Shown here in pieces: positions 1 to 9,027 of a stretch of DNA of 64,000 nt (position 1 is its first letter; each line of letters starts with the position of its first letter). Below the pieces are notes generated by a model. The model did not search any database. It worked only from the letters and a program-made list of their open reading frames with translations, and was not told the origin of the DNA. The translations under genes and the position numbers were made by a program. Source of the DNA: Tildeniella torsiva UHER 1998/13D (GTDB lineage: Bacteria > Cyanobacteriota > Cyanobacteriia > Phormidesmidales > Phormidesmidaceae); contig JAHHIH010000026.1 of the NCBI GenBank assembly GCA_019358835.1, forward strand, positions 27,908-91,907, read 5' to 3'.

Positions 1-596
1 CTCGGCTGACGCAGCTTCCACACCGCGCTCGACACCAGATTGGTCACCGTGTGGGCCACAATCGGCACTAGCAGGTTCCCCGTCAGCACCGCCCCGATCG
101 CCAGCACCAGGCCAATGGCCGTGGCCCACACCACGTAGGTCCACTGCTGCAAACTGCTCAGGTGCAGCACCCCAAAGCTCGCTGCCGAGACCACGATACC
201 CAGGGTGTTCATGCCGATGGCGGGCAGCATCACCCCCCGAAACAGCAGTTCTTCACTCAGCCCCGGCAGCAGCCCAAGCCAAATCAAGTCGGGCCACTGC
301 AAGGGCTGAAGCACCATGGTCAGATAGGTATCAGCGCTGTGGCGGTAGGCGGGCCAGAGGCGATAGATGACGCCGCTGGCCGCGGTGATGGCCAAGCCCA
401 GACCAATTCCCAGCAGCCCATCCTGCCAAGAGAGCCGCATCGGCATGAGCTCTGCTGGATCAAAGTACAGCCAGGCCTTGGAGATCAGCAGCAGCACCAC
501 CGCCGTTACGCCCATGGCCGCCAGCACCTGCATTCGGGTCAGTGGCTCAAACTGGTGGTCGGGCTGGGGATCGGGGCTAGGGGGCGGCTGGGTCAC
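1..596 (-). CDS. CPBP family intramembrane glutamic protease (3' end outside window)
   Basis: Reading the minus strand from a GTG at 596 gives a hydrophobic protein open to the window edge, so the C-terminus is missing. It contains the EExxxR signature of CPBP/Abi proteases (SEELLFRG), a following FGVLH segment and a late H..TN motif (VAHTVTN); these supply the catalytic Glu, Arg, His and Asn/His of the family. A proline-rich cytosolic N-terminus of about 20 residues precedes the first membrane segment; an in-frame ATG just before that segment is an alternative start. In cyanobacteria these proteins are membrane proteases of mostly unknown substrate. Function beyond the family is not inferable here. 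Confidence 0.82.
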   Translation of the reverse strand, partial: MTQPPPSPDPQPDHQFEPLTRMQVLAAMGVTAVVLLLISKAWLYFDPAELMPMRLSWQDGLLGIGLGLAITAASGVIYRLWPAYRHSADTYLTMVLQPLQWPDLIWLGLLPGLSEELLFRGVMLPAIGMNTLGIVVSAASFGVLHLSSLQQWTYVVWATAIGLVLAIGAVLTGNLLVPIVAHTVTNLVSSAVWKLRQP

Positions 597-862
597 TCAA
601 GATCTCGCTAGGGGCACTGTTATCTTAGCGAAGCGATCGCAGAAACCCGCTTTAATTCGCTAGCCGAAAGTCCTAGGGGCATTGCCTGCCAGATCTTGGG
701 CCTCAAGATTCGGATTAGAAGCCCAATGCCAATCAAGCATGGGCCTAGGACGACTTAGGATGCGAGAACCCAGGTTTATCCAACATTGCTTCTCGTTTTC
801 GTTCTTTAATTTTTCGCTTTTTTGCCCAGGACACAGGCGCTATAGGAGAATGGCCACAACAC

Positions 863-3019
863 CTACAGGTCTTCATCCTCAACGGGCAAGGTTTTGGTAA
901 AAGGCCAGGTGAAGTAAAAGGTAGTGCCCTCTCCCAGGGTAGAGGTGAGCCACACGCGGCCCTTTTCGGCTTCGACAATCTTTTTAACCACCGCCAGGCC
1001 GATGCCAGTGCTCTCAAAGTCATCGCGGGCCTTGAGGGTTTGAAAAATAGTAAAAATTTTGTCGTGGTATTGAGGGGCAATGCCGGGGCCGTCGTCGGCG
1101 ACAGCAAACTCAAGCCATTTGCCCTGGTTCTTCCAGGTAATGCGCACGGTGCCGCAATGCCCCTTCGGGCCAACTTCGTCAACGCGGTGGTGGTGCTTGA
1201 TGGCATTGTTGATCAAGTTGGCAAACACCTGCCCCAGTGCGGTTTTGTGGCTGTAAAGGGTGGGCAGATCGGTGGGCACCTCCACCTGAAACTGCGGCGA
1301 CGGGTCGAGGGAATCGATTACGTTGGCTAGCAGCAGATTAAGGTCTACGGCGACCATGCTGCGCTGGCGACGGCCCACCCGAGAATATTCCAGCAGGCCG
1401 TTGATCAGGGCCTCCATGCGCTGCACGCGGCTGCGCAACAGATCGAGCTGGCGGCGGTTTTCAGCTGGTATTTGCCCTTCCAGGTCTTCGCCAATCCAGT
1501 CGGCTAGGTTAGAAATTGCCCGCAGCGGTGCCTTCAGGTCGTGGGAGGCAACGTAGGCAAACTGGTCGAGCTCGGCGTTGCGCTGCTCTAGCATGGCGGT
1601 GGTGTGGGCCAGCATTAGGTTGGTGTTGGCCATTTCGTCGGCGCGGCGCAGCAGCTCTTCGCGGGCAGCCTTGCGGTCTTCGATGTCTTCAATGATGGCA
1701 ATCAGGGCTGAGGGGCCGGCCGCCTCATCGCTCTCGACCGATACCGTCACTAGGGTCCAGAGGGGGGTGCCGTCTTTGCGCAGATAGCGTTTTTCAAACT
1801 GGCAAGAGGCCTGCTGACCGGTGATTAGCTGCTGGTAGTAGTGTTCATCCTGGGCTTTGTCGGCCTCGTAGGTAATCGCTTGGAAGGGCTGATCGATCAA
1901 ATCTTCGGGCTGGTAGCCGAGGCTGTCGCAGAGTTTGCGGTTTACCTGAATCCACTGGCCCTGCAGATTCAGCCGGGCCATACCCACCGCCGCCTGCTCA
2001 AACACCGCCCGAAATCGCGTCTCGCTGGCTCGCAGTGAGAGTTCGGCCTGTTTGGTGGTGGTAATATCTTGCACAATGCCCACCAGGCGCTGGCTGCGCC
2101 CATCTTTGACCTCCACCACCCGGCCGTAGGCGCTCACCCAGTGGCGGGTGCCGTTGGGCCAGTGCATGCGGTACTGCGCGGCAAATTCGGTGCGGGTGGC
2201 GATCGCCCGCTCGACCAGGGCCTCAACCTCCGGCAAGTCCTCAGGGTGCACCCGCTCGGCCCACACCTCAGCGCTGGGGGCGACCGTACCCGGCTCAAAC
2301 CCCATAATCCGCTCGGTCTGGGGTGACCAGATCTGGGTATTGGTATCGAGCTGCCAGTCCCAAGAGCCCATCTGGGCGGCGCTCAGGGCTAGGCTGAGGC
2401 GCTCCGCCGTCTCTTGCAGGTCGGTGGTGGTGGTTTGCAGGGTAATGCGGGCCTGGCGCTCTTGCTCTAGCAGCGTTTCGATCTGCTGCTTTGCGTCTTC
2501 AAGCTGGGCGGTGCGCTGCTGCACCCGCTCTTCTAGGGTTTGGTTGAGCTGGCGCACCTCCTGCTCAGCCGTGCGCAGGCTGGCCTCGGCCTGCTTGCGA
2601 TCGCCAATCTCATCCTGTAGCGCCCGGTTCATATCCATCAGCTGGGTGGCATTGGGCAGGGCCAGGGCCAGCGGCAGCCGAGGCACCAGCTCTAGGGCCG
2701 TGGCCAGCGAGACCAGCGCAGTCAGTGCCTTCATCGTCCCCGACACCCAGTAGGTGGGGAACCACAGCGTCCACACCGAGAGTAGGTGGGTAGCCCCGCA
2801 GGCTGCGATGAAGGCCGCAAACAGCCAAAACAGAGGCTTAAACGGGACATCGGGCCGCCGCTGCACAAAATACACCAGGGCCCCGGCAATCATCCAGTAC
2901 GACAGCGTAATTAACGCATCCGAGAGCAGGTGCAGCCACACCAGGCCAGGCTGCCACAGGTAGCAGTGCCCGTGGGGAATATACGGCCCCAGCATCAGAG
3001 ACTGCCAGTAGTCAACCAT
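863..3019 (-). CDS. Ethylene-receptor-type sensor histidine kinase (EBD-PAS-PAS-HisKA-HATPase)
   Basis: A 718-residue kinase. Residues about 25-110 form three membrane helices carrying D34, C74 and H78 (CGATH at 74-78). The spacing D-40-C-4-H is the same as Asp25, Cys65 and His69 of plant ETR1, whose Cys and His bind the copper cofactor for ethylene. A coiled coil (about 130-200), two PAS domains (about 203-325 and 330-452), HisKA with phosphoacceptor H493 (ASHDLKAP) and a complete HATPase (N-box 601-610, DGPG 643-646, GIGLAV 672-677) follow. Unlike Synechocystis Etr1/UirS I see no GAF bilin-binding domain. An AAGGA ribosome site precedes the ATG. It lies divergent from a NarL-type regulator, its likely partner by position only. 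Confidence 0.92.
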   Translation of the reverse strand: MVDYWQSLMLGPYIPHGHCYLWQPGLVWLHLLSDALITLSYWMIAGALVYFVQRRPDVPFKPLFWLFAAFIAACGATHLLSVWTLWFPTYWVSGTMKALTALVSLATALELVPRLPLALALPNATQLMDMNRALQDEIGDRKQAEASLRTAEQEVRQLNQTLEERVQQRTAQLEDAKQQIETLLEQERQARITLQTTTTDLQETAERLSLALSAAQMGSWDWQLDTNTQIWSPQTERIMGFEPGTVAPSAEVWAERVHPEDLPEVEALVERAIATRTEFAAQYRMHWPNGTRHWVSAYGRVVEVKDGRSQRLVGIVQDITTTKQAELSLRASETRFRAVFEQAAVGMARLNLQGQWIQVNRKLCDSLGYQPEDLIDQPFQAITYEADKAQDEHYYQQLITGQQASCQFEKRYLRKDGTPLWTLVTVSVESDEAAGPSALIAIIEDIEDRKAAREELLRRADEMANTNLMLAHTTAMLEQRNAELDQFAYVASHDLKAPLRAISNLADWIGEDLEGQIPAENRRQLDLLRSRVQRMEALINGLLEYSRVGRRQRSMVAVDLNLLLANVIDSLDPSPQFQVEVPTDLPTLYSHKTALGQVFANLINNAIKHHHRVDEVGPKGHCGTVRITWKNQGKWLEFAVADDGPGIAPQYHDKIFTIFQTLKARDDFESTGIGLAVVKKIVEAEKGRVWLTSTLGEGTTFYFTWPFTKTLPVEDEDL

Positions 3020-3241
3020 GGCACTATCCTTACTATCTTCAGAGATTTTAATTTCAACAGCTGTTTCTGGCGTAGCATGTCCTTGGGTAGAGAAGGTCTA
3101 TCCTGGGATAGAGACCCCGCCCAACGGAGGTCTGCCCACGGGTACGTGCCAGCCCTTCAGAGTTGTTCCATAATCAATGCACTCTGGGCGATGACGAGCC
3201 GCCCAAAATCTTTTTTAACGCCTCGTTTAGGAGGCTACCTA

Positions 3242-3958
3242 ATGACAGACATTCGCATTGTACTCATTGAAGACCACGACCTGACTCGACTGGGCCTCAA
3301 GGCAGCCCTCCAGCGGGTACCCGGCATGACCGTGGTGGGCGAAGCCGCTAACGGTGCTCGGGGGTTGAGCCTGCTTGAAACCGAGCGCCCCGACATTGCC
3401 ATCGTTGATATTGGCCTGCCCGACATTGACGGTATTGAGCTGGTAGAACGCCTGCGCCAGAGCCAGAGCGGCACAGAGGGCGACCCCACCCGCGTGCTCA
3501 TGCTCACCATGCACGACAGCGAAGCGGCGGTGATGGCTGCCTTTGCCGCCGGGGCCGACTCCTACTGTATGAAGCAAACCGAGCTAGACGACCTGATCGT
3601 GGCGGTGCGTGAGACCAATGAAGGCAATTCTTGGATTGACCCCGCCGTGGCCAGCGTGGTGCTGCGCCAGGTGCGCAAGACCCCCGCTGGGGCAATGGCT
3701 GTCGGCAACCGCACCGTCTCCATTGAGGCGATCGAGCCTGAATTTGAGCAAATCCTAGAATCGTACCCGTTGACAGAGCGGGAGCTGGAGATTTTAGAGC
3801 TGATTGTGGGCGGGTGCAGCAACGCCGAGATTGCCGAGCGCTCCTACATTACGGTGGGCACGGTCAAGACCCACGTGCGCAGCATTCTCAATAAGCTGGG
3901 GGTAGACGATCGCACCAAAGCCGCCGTGCGCGCCCTGCGATCGGGGCTGGTTACCTAA
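3242..3958 (+). CDS. NarL/FixJ-type response regulator
   Basis: A 238-residue regulator starting at an ATG preceded by a strong GGAGG seven bases upstream; the open frame extends further 5' but without receiver homology. The receiver domain (residues 3-125) has the acidic pair E10/D11, phosphoacceptor D56 (IVDIGLPD) and the conserved K near 107. The C-terminal LuxR/NarL helix-turn-helix (about 172-230) contains LTERELEIL and the recognition helix TVGTVKTHVRSIL. It should bind DNA when phosphorylated. It is divergent from the ethylene-type kinase over a 222-bp gap, so it is the most likely cognate regulator; targets cannot be seen. Confidence 0.93.
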   Translation: MTDIRIVLIEDHDLTRLGLKAALQRVPGMTVVGEAANGARGLSLLETERPDIAIVDIGLPDIDGIELVERLRQSQSGTEGDPTRVLMLTMHDSEAAVMAAFAAGADSYCMKQTELDDLIVAVRETNEGNSWIDPAVASVVLRQVRKTPAGAMAVGNRTVSIEAIEPEFEQILESYPLTERELEILELIVGGCSNAEIAERSYITVGTVKTHVRSILNKLGVDDRTKAAVRALRSGLVT

Positions 3959-3984
3959 GGTTGTGCATTTAGCCATTCCTATGG

Positions 3985-4006
3985 CCATGTCTCATTAGAG
4001 ACATGG
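3985..4006. terminator. Short perfect hairpin after the response regulator
   Basis: CCATGTCTC, loop ATTA, GAGACATGG: a perfect 9-bp inverted repeat, 27 bases after the regulator stop. There is no clear run of T after it, so it may be a weak terminator or a protein-binding palindrome ahead of the DUF2294 gene. Confidence 0.4.
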
Positions 4007-4078
4007 TTAAATGGTTTTACGGTTGGCTATAACCTTCAAGGCAAGGCTTATGGCCGACTGTCAAATCTCAAAGCACCT

Positions 4079-4474
4079 ATGGAAACCACCCCCTCTGCTC
4101 TAGTTCCCACGGCCGGTCAGCTCCAGCGTCACCTCACTCAGCAATTTCAGCGACTGTACCGCGAACAGCTCAACCACACTACGGGCAAAATTACCTGCCA
4201 GATCATTGACGATAAGCTGCTGCTCGTCATCGAAGACTCAGTTACCAAGCCTGAGCAGTTGCTGGTTGAAAATGGGGATACCGCCCTTGCCGAGCAGGTG
4301 CGAACCGACTTAGTGACAGCCCTGCGTCCTCAGATTGTTGAAATTGCCGAGCAGGCCCTCGATCGCAAAGTGGTTGACATTATGACCGATGCGACCCTAG
4401 AGACAGGTCGCACTGGCATTGTGATTATTTTGTCTGCCCCTCCAGATATCCGGCCAGCCGCCAAAGCGTCTTAG
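4079..4474 (+). CDS. DUF2294 (YbcI-like) protein
   Basis: A 131-residue soluble protein. The arrangement of an N-terminal helix with LxRHLTQQFxRLYREQL, a central strand pair, and the end segment VDIMTDATLETGRTGIVIILS matches the DUF2294 family (Bacillus YbcI). The family is widespread in cyanobacteria and other bacteria; a role in bicarbonate or stress physiology has been suggested but is not settled. It lies between two two-component genes, which is suggestive only. Full length for the family. Confidence 0.8.
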   Translation: METTPSALVPTAGQLQRHLTQQFQRLYREQLNHTTGKITCQIIDDKLLLVIEDSVTKPEQLLVENGDTALAEQVRTDLVTALRPQIVEIAEQALDRKVVDIMTDATLETGRTGIVIILSAPPDIRPAAKAS

Positions 4475-4494
4475 GTGCGGTTAGCCAGACACGG

Positions 4495-4989
4495 TTAGCC
4501 GACGGGCTGTCCCAAACCAATAAAGCGACCAATCAGCTGTTCGACCGACTGTATTAAGAAGGGCTTGCTGATGTAGTCATCGAACCCAGCGGCTAAAATC
4601 TTGTGGCGATGGTCGCTACCCGCTAGGGCGGTCACGGCTACCACCGGAATATTCTGGGTACTGCCGTTGGCCCGCAGCTGCTGGAGCAGACTGTAGCCAT
4701 CCACATCGGGCAGATAAATATCGGACAAAATTAAGGTTGGGCGCTGCTGTTGGGCGGCCACTAGAGCGGCCAGGCCATCGGCCACAAAGCAGGCCTGACA
4801 GGAGAGCTGCTCTAGAATGTAAGCCATCAACGTGAGGCTATCGTCGTCGTCATCGACAACTAGCACCAGTGGCACTTGAGACGGAACTGAGTTCGACACG
4901 GGAGCTGTTGTTTGCACAACCACAGGACTATCTCCTTGTTGGGGCCTAGGGTGCAGCATAGTCGGTGCTAGACGCTGCTGGGGAGGCAT
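4495..4989 (-). CDS. Single-domain CheY-like response regulator
   Basis: A 164-residue protein: an unstructured Pro/Gln-rich leader of about 38 residues and one receiver domain (about 40-160). The acidic cluster DDDDD at 46-50, phosphoacceptor D90 (LILSDIYLPD), the conserved T (VTAL) and K (SKPF) are present, so phosphotransfer should be intact. There is no output domain. It probably acts by protein interaction, perhaps in a phosphorelay with the nearby kinase; the partner cannot be determined. An alternative start lies at an in-frame ATG eleven codons in. Confidence 0.9.
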   Translation of the reverse strand: MPPQQRLAPTMLHPRPQQGDSPVVVQTTAPVSNSVPSQVPLVLVVDDDDDSLTLMAYILEQLSCQACFVADGLAALVAAQQQRPTLILSDIYLPDVDGYSLLQQLRANGSTQNIPVVAVTALAGSDHRHKILAAGFDDYISKPFLIQSVEQLIGRFIGLGQPVG

Positions 4990-5338
4990 TCTGTCCGTGG
5001 TCGATAGAGCACGCGAAGAGACTGGCTTGGGATGACTTCAAGGTCTGCCTCAGGCCTCAGCATAAGAAACTGAAAAGGCTGCGGCAAAGCTTCAAAAACT
5101 TTTGCTTTTCTTAATCTTTGGCCATCCTAACACGGGCATTTTCATTTAGGGATACAGCTTTCAACAATAATTAATTTCTTCGCAACAGGGGTTAACAACC
5201 AGATAGATCGGGCGCAAGCGGACTCGCCCTAGTACCAGCCATCGGCGCTCTGCCCGATCCGGCTTCAAGACGGTAGGTTTGTTAGACTGAGAAAGTTCCA
5301 ATGGGACGATCCCTCACCCCACCAAGGATTCTACTGGC
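4990..5338. other. Intergenic region, divergent promoters of the receiver gene and tldD
   Basis: A 349-bp gap with no open frame that looks coding. It is A/T-rich around 5090-5200, as expected for promoters of the two divergent genes. TTAGACT near 5282 is a possible -10 for tldD, without a clear -35. Confidence 0.5.
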
Positions 5339-6823
5339 ATGACGGTTGCACCCTTCCCAACCCCGCTGCTCAAGACCAACGACCTGCTCCAGCGGGACTA
5401 TGCTGCCCCTCGCGATCGCTTCGACAGCGCCTGGGAGGCCACCCTATCGACCCTGCTCGGCCTAGGTCGCGCCGCCGGGGCCGACTTTGTTGAATTTTTC
5501 CTAGAGCGCAACAACTACATTAGCTGCCAGGCTGAAGATGACGCCATCACCAGCCTCTCGCCCCGTTTAGTAACCGGGGCCGGGGTGCGAGTCTTTCTCG
5601 GCAAGGCCGACTGCTATGTAAGCACCAACGACCTCACCTTTAACGGCCTCAAGGCTGCCCTCGACAAAGCCCTCGCCATCATGGGGCTGACCCTGCCCGG
5701 CCCCCACACCAACCTGGCCGAAATCAATCTGGAGCTGCTGCGCGACTACGCCACCGCCAAGGGTAAAGACGCCTGGCTGAGCCAGTGCAGCTCAATGCAG
5801 GAGATGGGCGACGTACTGCTCGCCGCCAACGGTGCCCTGGGCCAAAAGGCCAGTCACGTGCAGTCACGCCGCGCCGTCTATTTCCGCGACTGGCAAGAGG
5901 TGCTGGTAGCCGCCAGCGACGGCACCTTTGCCCGCGACATTCGCCTCACCCAGTCGGTGGGCTACAACCTGCTGTGCGCCGACGGCGAGCACCGCTCCTC
6001 CATTGGCCAGCGGGCGGGCGACACCAGCGACCCGGCATTCTTGAGAAATTGGGACTACGCCACCGCCGCCGCCGATGTGGCCGAGTCGGCGGGCAAAATG
6101 CTCTACGCCGACTACGTCGAGTCGGGTAGCTACCCAGTAATTATGGCCAACAAGTTCGGCGGTGTCATCTTCCACGAAGCCTGTGGCCACCTGTTAGAGA
6201 CCACCCAGATCGAGCGTGGCACCACCCCCTTTATCGACAAAAAAGGCCAGAAAATCGCCCACGAAAACCTCACCGCCTGGGATGAGGGGATTTCTCCCGA
6301 CGCCTTTGGCACCATTGATATGGATGACGAGGGCATGCCCGCCCAGCGCACCCTGCTGATTGAGAATGGCGTGCTGAAGAACTTCCTATCTGACCGGGCT
6401 GGCTCCATGCGCACCGGCCACCCCCGCACCGGTAGCGGTCGTCGCCAGGGCTTTACCTACGCTGCCGCCAGCCGCATGCGCAATACCTACATCGCCCCCG
6501 GTGACTATTCGGTAGAGGAGCTGTTTGCCTCAGTGGAAAAAGGCATTTACTGCAAGCAGATGGGCGGCGGCAGCGTTGGCCCCACCGGCCAGTTCAACTT
6601 TGCCGTGTCCGAAGCCTACCTGATCGAAAACGGCCAAATCACCAAGCCCCTCAAGGGTGCCACCCTAATCGGCGAAGCCACTGAAATCATGGACAAGATC
6701 TCAATGTGCTCCAATGATCTAGATCTAGCGGCTGGCTTCTGCGGCTCGATCAGCGGCAGCATCTACGTCACCGTGGGGCAGCCACACCTCAAGGTTGACT
6801 CGATTACCGTCGGCGGGCGGTAG
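5339..6823 (+). CDS. tldD: TldD family metalloprotease subunit
   Basis: A 494-residue protein with the zinc-binding HExxxH signature ([10 protein letters not shown] near residue 279) and the glycine-rich C-terminal segment typical of TldD. TldD and TldE form a heterodimeric protease that degrades unfolded peptides and matures ribosomally made peptides such as microcin B17; TldD carries the metal site. In cyanobacteria the pair is a conserved housekeeping unit of unknown substrate. The partner tldE follows on the same strand after a 249-bp repeat-containing gap. Length is normal. Confidence 0.93.
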   Translation: MTVAPFPTPLLKTNDLLQRDYAAPRDRFDSAWEATLSTLLGLGRAAGADFVEFFLERNNYISCQAEDDAITSLSPRLVTGAGVRVFLGKADCYVSTNDLTFNGLKAALDKALAIMGLTLPGPHTNLAEINLELLRDYATAKGKDAWLSQCSSMQEMGDVLLAANGALGQKASHVQSRRAVYFRDWQEVLVAASDGTFARDIRLTQSVGYNLLCADGEHRSSIGQRAGDTSDPAFLRNWDYATAAADVAESAGKMLYADYVESGSYPVIMANKFGGVIFHEACGHLLETTQIERGTTPFIDKKGQKIAHENLTAWDEGISPDAFGTIDMDDEGMPAQRTLLIENGVLKNFLSDRAGSMRTGHPRTGSGRRQGFTYAAASRMRNTYIAPGDYSVEELFASVEKGIYCKQMGGGSVGPTGQFNFAVSEAYLIENGQITKPLKGATLIGEATEIMDKISMCSNDLDLAAGFCGSISGSIYVTVGQPHLKVDSITVGGR

Positions 6824-6863
6824 AGGGGTGGGGAGTGAGGAGTAGGGAGTACACGGAGCAAGC

Positions 6864-6954
6864 TGTAGGTTGGGTTGTAGCTTGCTTCTGCTTTGCAGTA
6901 CGAAGTGAAAACCCAACTCCGTTGGGTTTCGCCGAGCCTCAGCACCAACCTACA
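6864..6954. repeat. Imperfect palindromic dispersed repeat (GTAGGTTGGGTT type)
   Basis: Outer arms TGTAGGTTG and CAACCTACA enclose an inner hairpin AACCCAAC-TCCG-TTGGGTTT. The layout is that of a small non-autonomous palindromic element common in cyanobacterial intergenic regions. A shorter, diverged relative lies at about 50136-50169. Confidence 0.6.
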
Positions 6955-6959
6955 AATTA

Positions 6960-7072
6960 AGCCAGACGCGCTATTCCTCCCCTATTCTCCCTATTTCCCC
7001 CATCCTCCCCACCTCCTCATCCTTCCTACCTCCCCACCCCCTTACCCCCTACCCCTCACCCATCCTCCCCCT
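6960..7072. repeat. Polypyrimidine tract directly upstream of tldE
   Basis: About 110 bases composed almost entirely of C and T with few A, ending at the tldE ATG. The opposite strand is G-rich. A matching G/A-rich stretch (about 6823-6852) lies just after tldD. No ribosome site is visible between the tract and the ATG. Confidence 0.6.
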
Positions 7073-8416
7073 ATGCCCACCATTCAAGACATCGCCACCT
7101 ACGCCGAGTCGAGCGCCAAGAAGCTCGGCATTGTTAAATACGACGTGTACGGGTCTTCCGTAGACGAGACCAGCGTGCAGGTTGACAAGGGCGACCCCAA
7201 GCAGGTCAAGGCCTCGAACCGCTCCAGCGTGATTGTGCGGGTGTGGAACCCGGACGGCAAGGTGGGGGTGACCTCTACCAGCGACGTTGACCCGCTGGGG
7301 ATGGATTTGGCCCTGAAAACGGCCCAGGAGGCCAGCGCCTTTGGGGTCGATGACCACATTCCCGACTTTAGCCCTGAAGCCGTGGCTCCTACTGCCGATG
7401 TGCAGGTAGAAACGGTGCCGCCTGCCCCCGTGGGAGATTTAGTTTCGACCCTGATCGATGTAGAGAAGCAGCTGTTGGCGGCGCATCCGGCGATCGCCAG
7501 CGTGCCCTACAACGGCCTGGCCCAGCGGGCGATCGATCGCTTTTACCTCAACAGCGCCGGGGCTTTGCGTCAGGAGGCTCGATCCTACACCTCGCTGTAT
7601 CTCTACAGCAAAACCGAGCAGGAGGGGCGCAAACCTCGCTCTGCCGGGGCCATGCGGGTCAACCGGGGCCTGCCCCTGCTGGATATTGAGGGCTGCCTGA
7701 AAGAAGCAACGGAAAAAACCATCAGCCACCTCGACTACGACAAGGTGGCCTCGGGCAAGTATCGGGTGGTGTTCTCTGGGGAGGCGTTTTTGAGTTTGCT
7801 GGGGGCGTTCTCGAATATGTACAACGCCCAGAGCATTCTAGATAATCGCAGCCTGTCTACGGCGGATTCGCTGGGAACGGTGGTAGCCTCACCGCTGCTG
7901 TCGGTGTACGACGACGCGCTGCACCCTGAGAATGTGAGCGCTGAAACCTTTGACGGCGAGGGCACACCCACTCGCCGGGTGCCAATTATTGAGCAGGGCG
8001 TGCTGACCCAGTTTTTGCACAGCGCGGGTACCGCCAAGCGCATGGGGGCCACTCCCACGGGCCATGCCAGCATTGGGGCGAAGGTCTCCGTCAGCCCCAG
8101 CTACTACCAAGTGCTGCCGGGGGCTGAAGCCTCAAGCGAATTCAACTTGGAAACTGCCGAGAATGTGATCTTTATTGATGACTTGCAGGCGCTCCACGCT
8201 GGGGTGAATGCACTCCAGGGGTCGTTCTCGCTGCCCTTTGATGGGTGGTTGGTGAATGGGGGAAGCCGCACCAGCATTGAGTCGGCCACCGTGGCAGGGG
8301 ACTTCCGCGAGCTGCTCAAGGCGATCGTTCACGTTGAGCCTGAGGCCGAAATCACCCCCGGTGGTCTGTGCCCGCGCATTTGGGTCGATGCGCTGTCGAT
8401 TACTGGAGAAGGCTAG
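7073..8416 (+). CDS. tldE: TldE/PmbA family protein, partner of TldD
   Basis: 447 residues from the ATG at 7073. The frame is open further upstream, but that part translates the polypyrimidine repeat (a Pro/His/Leu-rich stretch) and is not expected to be protein. Homology begins with MPTIQDIATYAE. The protein has the TldE fold but no HExxxH, as expected for the non-catalytic partner. The segment TRRVPIIEQGVLTQFLH and the closing PGGLCPRIWVDAL region are typical of the family. The stop codon overlaps the stop of the convergent Yip1 gene by 4 bases. Confidence 0.92.
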   Translation: MPTIQDIATYAESSAKKLGIVKYDVYGSSVDETSVQVDKGDPKQVKASNRSSVIVRVWNPDGKVGVTSTSDVDPLGMDLALKTAQEASAFGVDDHIPDFSPEAVAPTADVQVETVPPAPVGDLVSTLIDVEKQLLAAHPAIASVPYNGLAQRAIDRFYLNSAGALRQEARSYTSLYLYSKTEQEGRKPRSAGAMRVNRGLPLLDIEGCLKEATEKTISHLDYDKVASGKYRVVFSGEAFLSLLGAFSNMYNAQSILDNRSLSTADSLGTVVASPLLSVYDDALHPENVSAETFDGEGTPTRRVPIIEQGVLTQFLHSAGTAKRMGATPTGHASIGAKVSVSPSYYQVLPGAEASSEFNLETAENVIFIDDLQALHAGVNALQGSFSLPFDGWLVNGGSRTSIESATVAGDFRELLKAIVHVEPEAEITPGGLCPRIWVDALSITGEG

Positions 8417-8976
8417 GAGGCCACCCAGTTTTGCACGCCCGCCTGCACCAGGCCAATGCCCACCTGCACCAGGGTGAAGCCCACCCCGGCCAGCAGGGTG
8501 GCTTTGACCAGGCCAATGTTGAGCCCGGCGCGCACGGCGGCGATCGCCCCCAGCAGCGTCCACCCCGCTAATGCAAGGGTAATGGGTGGCCCCAACAGCG
8601 GAATCACCGTTAGCAGGTTGAACACCTGTGGGGTGTAGGCAAACCCTACAGGAATCAACAATTCTCGGTAGGGAGGTACGGGCGGCGCTAGATAGGTATT
8701 GACTTTCCAGAGGGCGTAGGTCCACAGGTAGTACCCAGCCGCCACGCTGATCGCGTTGATCAGCACCCCGATAATTAGCTGGGGCAGCGAAGGCCGGTAA
8801 AGCAGCAAAATTAGACCGCTCCCCAGCCCGTGGGACAATGCCGCCAGCCAAACAACGCTCTGAGCAAACCGCTCGGCCTTTGGGTAATAGTGGCTGTGCT
8901 CATAGAAATCTTGGTTGAGGGTTAGGGCATCGGCCAGCACCCGCCTCAACCACCTGATAGAATGCCGCTGACCCAT
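8413..8976 (-). CDS. Yip1 domain membrane protein
   Basis: 187 residues with an amphipathic N-terminus (LTLNQDFYEHSHYYPKAERFAQ) followed by about five hydrophobic segments, matching bacterial YIP1-family proteins. The family is found in many cyanobacteria without a known role; eukaryotic Yip1 acts in membrane traffic, which cannot be transferred. It is convergent with tldE, sharing the bases of the stop codons, and divergent from the following hypothetical gene. Confidence 0.75.
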   Translation of the reverse strand: MGQRHSIRWLRRVLADALTLNQDFYEHSHYYPKAERFAQSVVWLAALSHGLGSGLILLLYRPSLPQLIIGVLINAISVAAGYYLWTYALWKVNTYLAPPVPPYRELLIPVGFAYTPQVFNLLTVIPLLGPPITLALAGWTLLGAIAAVRAGLNIGLVKATLLAGVGFTLVQVGIGLVQAGVQNWVAS

Positions 8977-9027
8977 GTGATGTATCCGTGATCACCTGGC
9001 CCAGTCTACCCCTGCTGGCTGCTGCCA

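Noticed and set aside
162..663. Plus-strand frames of 149 and 98 codons at the window start
   Set aside because: They are antisense to the CPBP protease, which has clear family motifs.
745..1206. 153-codon minus-strand frame over the end of the kinase gene
   Set aside because: It overlaps the kinase HATPase domain in another frame and has a Pro/Arg-rich random composition typical of GC-rich shadow frames.
6893..7072. 60-codon extension of tldE upstream of 7073
   Set aside because: It translates the palindromic element and the polypyrimidine tract; homology starts at the ATG at 7073.
8132..8851. 239-codon minus-strand frame across tldE and the Yip1 gene
   Set aside because: It is antisense or out of frame to two real genes and has no motifs.
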